From contig QANT01003656.1 in NCBI GenBank assembly GCA_003254885.1, positions 1 to 36,365 of the forward strand: 36,365 nucleotides of DNA, read 5' to 3'. This DNA is from Purshia tridentata (taxonomy: Eukaryota; Streptophyta; Magnoliopsida; Rosales; Rosaceae). The position numbers and the translations under genes are program-made. The notes under the pieces were generated by a model that did no database searches, had not been told where the DNA came from, and was given only the letters and a program-made list of their open reading frames with translations. Positions 28,915 through 36,365 of the stretch are shown here, in pieces; the first letter of the stretch is position 1, and the number at the start of each line of letters is the position of its first letter.

Positions 28915-28932
28915 TAATCTCGAGGACAAACC
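28915..28932 (+). promoter_or_regulatory. Polypurine-tract region of the gypsy remnant
   Basis: TAATCTCGAGGACAAACC directly after the pol stop matches the ATTTCGAGGACGAAAT phrase that lies at the end of pol and before the polypurine tract in many plant gypsy elements. The following sequence would be its 3' LTR. Confidence 0.6.
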
Positions 28933-29523
28933 TATAATTTTTAGTATTTTACATTCCATATAAATAAGAATTTACGCCTTGTTAGAGTTGACGAATTTTT
29001 CTGAGGACCTAGTGACTAAGGTTTGACCTTATTAGCGTAGAGCATAATTTATTGAGAGTAACGATGTTTGGTTCGTTGAATTTGGAGTTAGGATGAAGGA
29101 GTTATGAATTTCCAAAGTTGGATAATTATTTTAGGCTATTATTTGATTTTTTGGAATTTATTTTGGTTAAGTTGGCTTTTTGATAAAAATTCTGGAAGTC
29201 AAATTGTTCTTTTCGTGAAATTATTTCGAGACCCGAGTTATTTTTAGTTAATTTTTTAAGTTGATAGGAAAATAAAAAAAATGTCTTGAACAATGATTGA
29301 CAGCGCCATGTGGCGCACTCCTTGCTGGGCATGCTGACAAGACGGTTGCACGAAATTATGATTGGCTATGTCACACTTGATCCTCAACTCTTGTTTTAAT
29401 TTTATCCCTTAAGCATCATTAAAAGCCTTTTTTAACTTAAAACTTTCTATAAACTAGATAACTTATAAAAAAAAAATTTGAATTTACAAGATATTATAGA
29501 ATTCATGAGATTTGGTTTTATAA
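28933..29523 (+). mobile_element. Probable eroded 3' LTR of the gypsy remnant
   Basis: AT-rich and non-coding, directly after the pol end and polypurine region, where the 3' LTR should start. No clean TG...CA ends or target duplication could be identified, and the right end is hidden by the TIR element at 29532. Confidence 0.35.
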
Positions 29524-29531
29524 GTGGTAGT

Positions 29532-30505
29532 CAAGGAGTGTAATATCGATAATTTCGGCGAAATTTCGGTGAAATTATCGTTTTTGGAGGGTGTTGAAAT
29601 GAAATCACACTTCTAGCCTTTTTTTCATTTGAATTTCGGAAATTTCGAGAAAAATAGAAATTTGGCAAAATTTTGCAGAAAAATTTCGATACAAAAAGAC
29701 TGGGTTTAGGTTTTGGGAGGAGATGAGGCTAGTTGGAGCTGGATTTTCGGTGGGTTTTGGCGGCAGGGGTTGGTAGATCGAGAGAGATGCAATAAGGAGG
29801 AAGAGAGAGGTGACTGATCGGGGATTGAGGAGAGAGGAGAGAAAAAAGATATGGGACTAGGAGAGAGAGTTACGGGAGAAGGGGGAAAGGGGGGAACTGG
29901 GAAACTGAGGAAGTGAGGAAGTCTGGGAGGAAGAAAGGAAAGAAAAGGAAAAAAAAAAAAAAAGGGAAGAAAAAGAGAGATCTAGAAAGAGCTAGGCAGT
30001 CACAGGGAGAAGTGTATGGGAATGTGGGAAGGAATTGAAAAGCCAAAAGGACGCTTGGGAAAGTAGGAAAGAAAAAAAAGAGAAAAAATAAAACAAAGAA
30101 GGAACGGTGGCAAACAAAAGGAAGGAAAGAAGAGAAAAAAAAAGGAAAGGAAAGAAAAGACGGGAAAAAAAAGGGTCTATTATACATTATATGCTAAAGA
30201 ATATAAAATATATATTATAGAGTATATAAGATTTATTATAATTTACTTTATATTCATCTTATATCACAATTTTTTAACAGAATTTGTTTTCAGTGCGCAT
30301 TATATTCACCATATATCACATGAAACTTGTAATATGGTTTGGTTTTTTTCAATGTTTTTTATAAATGTAGTAGATAATATATTAAATAAGCATATGGTAA
30401 AGTTTTATTCAAAATTTCCGTCTTTTTTGTCTAAACCCTAGTGAAATTGAAATTTGATCGAAATTTTCGTCGAAATTTCCAGCGAAATCGAAATTACATT
30501 CCTTG
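29532..30505. mobile_element. Non-autonomous TIR element (about 974 bp)
   Basis: The left end AGGAGTGTAATATCGATAAT and the reverse complement of the right end AAGGAATGTAATTTCGATTT form imperfect inverted repeats. They continue into TTTCGnCGAAATTTCG-type repeats for about 45 bp. GTGGTAGT flanks both sides (29524-29531 and 30506-30513), an 8-bp duplication, perhaps 9-10 with mismatches. This fits hAT or Mutator-like elements. The interior is purine-rich with GAAA/GGAA tracts (29770-30170) that make a false 105-codon Phe/Ser frame on the minus strand. There is no transposase. Confidence 0.75.
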
Positions 30506-30577
30506 GTGGTAGTGGATGCTCGTCTTACCACTATTGGCAAGTTTGTTCATCATTTCATAATACTTAATGACTCTATG

Positions 30578-32156
30578 TGTTGTAAATTTTTATTTATATT
30601 TACTTGCAATAAAACGAATCTTTGTAGTAAAGGTTTCGTAAGAGCGAGATCAAACCCAAGAGAATGTTTAATAAAATGGATGCACGTAATATAGACATTG
30701 ATTACTTTAAAACTAACCTAGTTTAGAGAGATTGATTGGTTGGTTTTTTAAGTTTACTAGACTAGAAATTTAGATGCAAGAATTAAAAATAAATAAAAGA
30801 GCAATAATTTAAAGAGTAGAAAGTAAGTGCAATAATTGAAAAGAAATAAAATAGCAATAATTTTTAAAGATTAGAAAGTAAGTGCAATAATTAAAAGAAA
30901 TAAAATAGCAATAATTTAAAGACTAGAACTTGAACAATGGTATAAACACCAAGTTTAAGGTTCTACACCACCATAATTATTATTCTAGTAATTTTCTTAG
31001 TAATTTTCCATATAAGAGGATACCTAAGAGTCAACTTGATGCCCACACCTAATAATATTTATATTTTATGTTCTAAATTAAATAATTGTATGGTAGATAT
31101 TGTTCATGCTTAAAAATTATAAACTTTAAGTAACCCAAGTGAACCAAAACTAAGGAACAACTAGAGTTCAAATAGCTTATATTAAAACAATTGATTACAA
31201 AGCAAAAATGTGGAAAGAATTTCTAACTACCCATGATAAATGATACCATGGGTGAAAAATTAATTCTTTCTCATTTTATGAACAAAATCTAGAATTTGTA
31301 AGATCTAAATGGTGAGAAATTAACTAAGGAAAGCTTACTTGATAATTTTCATGGTGGTGCTTTCCCCTCACTTTGGTGAGGAGGTTTAGTGACCATCCAT
31401 GAGTATTAAACTAAAATAAAAGGGAAAAGAAGAATAAAATGACATTTAAGCTAGACAAGAGTAAATAAAATAATAACTTAGAAGTAAATAAATAAATAAA
31501 AGAAGGAGAAGAAGAAAGACATGAAAATCAAACTCTCATTGCATTAATTAAGAAGTGCATGAACAAAATATTAAAACTTCCTATTCTCACTAAAAAAATA
31601 GCCAAAAAGGCATTTGAGAGAAATCTCAAGAGAATACTAAAAGAGGTAGCAAAAATAAATATGAGGTAAGGATCCTAAAATATGAGCTAAAGGTTTCTTT
31701 AAATAGGCAAAGACTAGGGTTTAAAATATCTAAATAAAGACGTGTCAACAATTTATTGTGACACCATTTACACAAAAGGAAATGTGAGTCATGTGTGAGA
31801 AGGTTGATGATAGCCAAGAAAAAGTTGTCATATTGCCATGTATCGTAATATGATTTGCTGAGAGAAGAAATGGACTTTGCATGTTTGGGCTTCTTCAATT
31901 TCCTTTGGGCTCTTTCAAGTTTCTTTGTTTTTGGGCCTTTGAGTTTAAACAAAAACCTTCAAAATAAAAATAACTTACTTAGAACTCTTACAATTAATTT
32001 AAAAATAAAAGAAACCTAATTAAAACTAAAATATAAGGTAAAACCTAATTTAGCCCACTAATTAAAATAAGAATTAAAATATGAAAAAAATTAAATCACA
32101 AGGACTAAAATGTAAGATTTGAAGGTTAAATAAATGTTATAAAAATGAACTTAACA
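30578..32156 (-). mobile_element. Solo LTR D (1579 bp), related to LTR E
   Basis: It starts TGTTGTAAAT and ends GAACTTAACA, with perfect 5-bp target duplications CTATG (30573-30577 and 32157-32161). Near its left end, TTTACTTGCAATAAAACGAA and a following GCGAGATCAAACCCA match, in worn form, the TTTACTCGCAAGTGCACGAA and GAGGTCGATCCCACAGGG segment of LTR E. Like E it is best read on the minus strand. No coding domains are present. Confidence 0.85.
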
Positions 32157-32785
32157 CTATGCATGTATTTGGCTTCAAGAAATCGACTATCAATCATAGC
32201 TGATGGAGACATATGTGTAGTTAATTGGTTAAAGAAAATAATCAAAGCCTTAAGCTCATGCCTAAGGAAACACGAATCTGCTATACATTTATTGCTAGGA
32301 ACTAATCAAACCTAGTTGGTAGCTGAACTTTAGCATAGTTAGTGTAGAACCAAGAATTAGGGTTGATTCTGAATGTTAGTTTAACAATGGGATATCATTT
32401 ATTTTTTATGCACTTAGGTTAGTTATCACTTCTTAACCCCCTTGCTTTAATTGCTTTCAATAAATGGTAGTTAAGTGAATTATTACCTCTACCAATTCCA
32501 TTCCTCATAAGATTTATCTCGTACTTATATGCTATCAGTGTACCTAATGATCCGTAAACTTGTGAGCTACAACTTGGTATTCATTTTATATTATTCCAAA
32601 TAAAACAAGATGTGTAAAAAGTGACAACATCTATTTATTGGCAATGAATAATTGGAGACCACTCTTAATAATTGGAGGCAACCCCAAATTTTGCCCTATC
32701 TATGGACAGCCACATAATGTACATAAATTATAATATATCCATTAATTGGCATTGGGCATTTTGTCGAAATATGGTCTCCCATCTC
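32157..32785. other. AT-rich stretch, no gene seen
   Basis: It has short frames only and no recognisable repeat ends or RNA gene. Confidence 0.45.
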
Positions 32786-33062
32786 CCCCTTGAGAAGGTG
32801 TTTGTTTCTGGGGTTGACATGCATTCTCTCCCTCCGCGGTGTCTCTCTGTTCATTAAGCTTGCTTGGCGTTGTATTTTTACTTCCTATATTGTTTTCTTT
32901 GTTTTATATAGTTTTGTTTTTAGCGTCATTTGGGCTTTCCCTTTTTGGGTTAGTTGGATTTTATTTTCTCAGTGTTGCTTTGTTCTCTGTTTTCCTTGTT
33001 TGGGCTTTACCCTGACTGTTTGCCTTTCTTTAATAAATTTTCTTTTAGTAATAATTAGAAAT
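32786..33062 (+). mobile_element. Possible 3' end of a LINE (L1-type) element
   Basis: T- and G-rich sequence with TTTGGGCTTTCCCTTTTTGG and TTGTTTGGGCTTTACCCTG leads to TTTAATAAATTTTC, resembling the 3' UTR end of plant L1 elements. No RT or endonuclease is upstream, as in strongly 5'-truncated copies. The 108-codon frame is hydrophobic only because of T-richness. Confidence 0.35.
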
Positions 33063-33117
33063 AGATTCAATTTTGAAGGGTCATTCGAATTAAAACCATA
33101 TAGAAATTTAAATTAAT

Positions 33118-33440
33118 ACAATTGAAATGTACCTTAGTATCCAAATATTGGTACAATTGAAATGTACCTATATATATAATTTTTTTTCTCTTATTTGTTT
33201 GATTATTTTTTATGAGTTAATAAATTTTTTTCTTATATAATATATATGGATATTAATGATTATTTTTTATGAGTTAATAATTTTTTTTCTTATATAATAT
33301 AAATGGATATTATCATTTATTATTTCAAATTAAAAAATATAAAACTAGATAATGTTAAATGTTTAAATTAAAAATGTCTGGTTATTTTATTTGGTTAAAA
33401 ATTTATCTTAAATGTTTAAATTAAAAATGTCCGACAATGG
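33118..33440 (+). repeat. Short tandem duplications in AT-rich DNA
   Basis: Three small direct repeats occur here. ACAATTGAAATGTACCT is repeated near 33118 and 33151. A 61-64-bp block starting GATTATTTTTTATGAGTTAA is repeated near 33201 and 33259. AATGTTTAAATTAAAAATGT is repeated near 33356 and 33411. Confidence 0.8.
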
Positions 33441-33600
33441 AGTTGGGTGAGTTTGGTTTGTTTGGTTATTTTATTTTATTTTATGTCCTTTATGATAATT
33501 TTGTTTTGGGTGATTTTTGTTATTTCACAAAATAGTTATAAAGCGTGTATATAGTAAGAGAAATAGCAGCTTTAAAAAATATATATATATATATATATAT

Positions 33601-33960
33601 GCCCCTTCGAGTGTTTCTCATGGAGGCCATTCCATGTAGTATTTAAACGATCCGAATCGTCTATTTTTTAAGTCTATTTTCAAATATCATTCTTACAAAA
33701 AATCAAATAAATCAAAAACTATTAAGCTATGAAACTTTGATCAAATAAATAGACGAACAAAATATTTCGATTAACACTTGAAATTGTAATCATTTAATCA
33801 ACGGTCAAATGGTCTCCAATAAATCTAAGTTTTTGCAAGCATGTTCTTTCAATGGAGAAAAAAAAAATAGACGGTTCTGATTATCGAAATACAATGTGTA
33901 GTGGGCCTATGAGGGATCCCACAAATAAGCTTAAATGTAAGATCCCACACTAAAAGAGGC
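33601..33960. mobile_element. Fold-back MITE M1 in a (TA)n tract
   Basis: It lies between (TA)n at 33577-33600 and TATATATA at 33961. The two halves are inverted copies: GGCCATTCCATGTAGTATTT on the left pairs with GGCCCACTACACATTGTATT read from the right, and ATCGTCTATTTTTT pairs with ACCGTCTATTTTTT. It is closest to M3 but reversed. Confidence 0.75.
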
Positions 33961-34667
33961 CTATATATATGTGTGTGTGTTTAATTAGAAAAACATCAAT
34001 TGGCCCAAAATTTCAGCGTCCACGTGAATATATGGTTTGAGTAAGTAAATTAATCCCTTTCAAATTGGTTCCACATGCACTAGCACAGTCAAGTGCAATT
34101 TGGAAGAATTGAATGCAAGAATATGATGTATTGATGTGTGACATGTATATAATATGTGTGTTTAATTATGATGTGCTACCCATAATTTAGTATATGATGT
34201 ATTGATGTGTGACATGTATCATACATTCATAATGAATGCAAGAATTGAAGCAACGATTTGTAGTACGAGGGTGAAGGAATGATTCCCAAATTCCCACTAA
34301 ATGGGGCCACAACAATAATGACTACGGGCATGATATTCATCAACTTGTAAGTGGGATATATTATATATATTTATGTATTTTTTGTTTGTTTATGTTTTAC
34401 TCTGAAAACATATTTAGTTATTATGGTTTCAATATATATGCATTTTATGTTTTATGCAATATAAATACAAGTTTAACAAATTCAAAATTTTAATTTTTTT
34501 AAAACCAAATTGAAGTTACATACATAATTTCAATATAAAATAAAAGAATTAAATGCAGAATTTTGAAACTATATAGTCTAAATTTATTTTTAAGGTAAAA
34601 TATGAGAACTAAAATTATTTTTTTCTTTTAATAATATGGTACATATGGTGTAGAGCACGTAGCTAGC
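33961..34667. other. AT-rich spacer with a short direct repeat
   Basis: ATATGATGTATTGATGTGTG and the following ACATGTAT occur at about 34121 and 34192, a 71-bp-period duplication. No gene was found. Confidence 0.5.
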
Positions 34668-35105
34668 TAGACAACTACACTTTGGTCATATTTTTATATG
34701 TTTTTGCTCCCTAAAACATATTTATTTTTCACCTTGTCCCTTAAAAGTTAAATTCTCTCATTTTACCTTTCGAACTTTGTATTACAAGGGTAAATTCTCT
34801 CACTTTACTCTCCCGAAACTCAACTTCATCCATTTGTCCAGTTTTTATCTCAACTTTGATTTGATTTTTCACTAATCAAGCCTCCACCAAAATCATCAAT
34901 CTTATACTCATTTTGAAGCTATGAATCTCTTTTTTAACACCATATAAAAATCACTCAAAACGGAGCTTTAGAACTCCAGATAATAGATAGAGTTGTGGGT
35001 ATAGATGAGATTGTAAAGTTCGAGAGGTAAAGTGGAAAGATTTAAGTTTTAGGGGCAAAGTTAAAAAAGAAGTTTGTTTCAAAGGACAAAAATAATACAT
35101 AGCCT
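34668..35105. mobile_element. Fold-back element sharing a motif with solo LTR C
   Basis: Its halves are imperfect inverted repeats (TTTTTGCTCCCTAAAACATA on the left against a TTTTTGTCCTTTGAAACAAA read from the right; TTTACC and TTACCTCTCGAACTTTACAA also pair). Its centre, read on the minus strand, carries CTGGAGTTCTAAAGCTCCGT then TTTATATGG, which is also found in LTR C near 3570-3620. Confidence 0.6.
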
Positions 35106-35122
35106 AAATATATATATATATA

Positions 35123-35462
35123 GAGGCCCATTCCATATAGTATTTCAATGATCCGAATCGTCTAATCTTTAGATCTTTGTATTTAAAGATCTTTACAAAA
35201 AATTAAGAAAATCGAAAATCATTTGCCAATCTAACTTTGATCAAACAAATAAAAGAATCAAATAATTTTCATGAAACCATCTATTTGTTTGATAAAAGTT
35301 AAATATGTAAATGGTTTCCGATTTGGCTAATTATTTGTAAGGATGATCTATGAATAGACCTAAAAAATAAACAGTTTGGATTATTGAAAAACTGTATGGA
35401 GTGAGCCCATCAGACCCATCTCACAAGTAAGCTTAAATCTAGGCACACTTGAAGGTCCCTGT
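35123..35462. mobile_element. Fold-back MITE M2 in a (TA)n tract
   Basis: It is flanked by (TA)n on both sides. It shares GGCCCATTCCATATAGTATT and GATCCGAATCGTCTA with M1, and ATTTGCCAATCTAACTTTGA with M4. It is self-complementary around 35225-35340. Confidence 0.75.
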
Positions 35463-35478
35463 AAATATATATATATAG

Positions 35479-35860
35479 GCCCGCTAAAGTATGGGACCTC
35501 ACATTAGACTTATTTGTGGAATCTCGCATGGGTCGACTCCATATTATATTCTGATAATCAGACACGTCTACTTTTTTTGTCTCCATTGAAGGATTGTGGT
35601 TGCAATAAAGTAGATTAATCAGAAATCATTTGATCGTTGATTAAATGATTACAATTTTAAGTATTTATCGAAATATTTTGTTCATTTATTTATTTGATTA
35701 AAATTTGATAGTTTAATAGTTTTTGATTTGCTTAAGTTTTTTGTAAGGATGATCTTTGAATATAGACTTGAAAAATAAACGGTTAAGATAGTTTAAATAC
35801 TATATGGTTTGGACCTCATGAGGGATCCCATAAATATGGAATCCTACACTTAAAAGGGCG
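35479..35860. mobile_element. Fold-back MITE M3 in a (TA)n tract
   Basis: It is separated from M2 and M4 by TATATATA runs only. It contains ATTGTGGTTGCAATAAAGTA and GTTGATTAAATGATTACAAT, the latter the reverse of a block in M1 (33785-33810). Confidence 0.75.
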
Positions 35861-35872
35861 TGTATATATATA

Positions 35873-36274
35873 CAGGCCAGCTCTATAGTGGGATTCCCAC
35901 AAACTTCTAATTTGTGGGATCTTCTTGTGGGGCCAATACGAGTTGTTTTATATCAATCCGAACTATTCATTTTTTACATCTTCATTGATTAATCGTCCTT
36001 GAAAAATATTAGTCAAATTAAAAACCATTTGCCTATCTAACTTTGATCAAACAAATGAATGAATCAAATATTTTCGAGGAAACCGTCTATTTTTTTTTAT
36101 CAAAATTAGATAGGCAAATGATTTTCGATTTGGCTAATTTTTTGTGAGGATGATCAATCAATGAAGATGTAAAAAATGAACGGTTCAGATCGACACAAAA
36201 CAACTCGTGTAGGCCCCACAAGGGGGATTCCACAAATTAGAAGTTTGTAAGATCCTACACTAAAGTCTTGTTGT
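35873..36274. mobile_element. Fold-back MITE M4, near-perfect palindrome, in a (TA)n tract
   Basis: Arms of about 190-200 bp pair through nearly their whole length: ACAAACTTCTAATTTGTGGG at 35902 and TACAAACTTCTAATTTGTGG read back from 36253. ATTTGCCTATCTAACTTTGA at about 36027 pairs with its reverse near 36100-36125. It is the best preserved of the four. Confidence 0.85.
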
Positions 36275-36365
36275 GTATATATATATATATATATAGATAT
36301 GAATGCCAACTGCATCCCAACTCATCAATTAATCATCGATATGTATATGTCCATATGTGATACCC
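36275..36365. other. (TA)n tract and right edge, no feature seen
   Basis: TATATATA run at about 36275-36295, then unremarkable AT-rich sequence to the window end. Confidence 0.5.

Noticed and set aside
29870..30187. 105-codon minus-strand Phe/Ser-rich membrane-like protein
   Set aside because: Translation of a purine-rich low-complexity core of a TIR element.
32672..33116. Hydrophobic frames of 61 and 108 codons
   Set aside because: T-rich sequence makes Phe/Leu/Val codons; the stretch looks more like a LINE 3' end.
33577..36295. CRISPR-like regularly spaced repeats
   Set aside because: The repeated blocks are long palindromic MITEs of unequal spacing in plant DNA, not short repeats with unique spacers.

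Overview
The window looks like repeat-dense nuclear DNA from a flowering plant, probably a dicot. No intact host gene was found. The evidence is a decayed plant pararetrovirus (Caulimoviridae), five LTR-type insertions of which four have clean 5-bp target-site duplications (TSDs), AT-rich MITEs, a fragment of a plant REVEILLE-type MYB gene and a Ty3/gypsy pol tail. The species cannot be told from this sequence.

Left third (241-16060). The main object is an endogenous caulimovirid at 848-15486. Once its insertions are subtracted it is about 7.4 kb, close to a complete viral genome. The order is movement protein, coat protein with a CCHC zinc knuckle, aspartic protease, reverse transcriptase and RNase H in one long reading frame, then a second frame of unknown function joined by an ATGA overlap, then a promoter/leader region. 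This order is like that of florendoviruses. It is dead: at least eight premature stops and six frame changes in ORF1, a D-to-N change at the first RNase H catalytic residue, and more lesions in ORF2. A 3.0-kb solo LTR (2172-5217, TSD AGAAA) splits the movement protein. An antisense LTR-like element (8529-12687) splits the RT, and that element is itself split by a third solo LTR (10072-12289, TSD TTTTC). The whole virus sits between two direct copies of a ~0.6-kb host sequence.

Middle (15933-24390). A tandem duplication (15933-18108 / 18109-19310) carries a different Mutator-like MITE in each copy, and each copy supplies the empty site for the other. It is followed by a GC-rich LTR-like leader, a large inverted repeat made of two tail-to-tail copies of an unrecognised decayed spliced gene, a poly-G assembly scar, and a decayed REVEILLE/LHY-CCA1-like MYB exon.

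Right third (24260-36365). A minisatellite is split by a second solo LTR of the 10072-12289 family (24394-27112, TSD CGCTG). Then come a Ty3/gypsy integrase tail with its polypurine tract, a 1-kb TIR element, another antisense solo LTR (30578-32156, TSD CTATG), a possible LINE 3' end, and a cluster of fold-back MITEs seated in (TA)n tracts.

Nothing here appears to encode a working multi-gene system. The interest lies in the layered insertion history, the ~0.6-kb repeats flanking the virus, the unknown viral ORF2, and the long hairpin-forming repeats.
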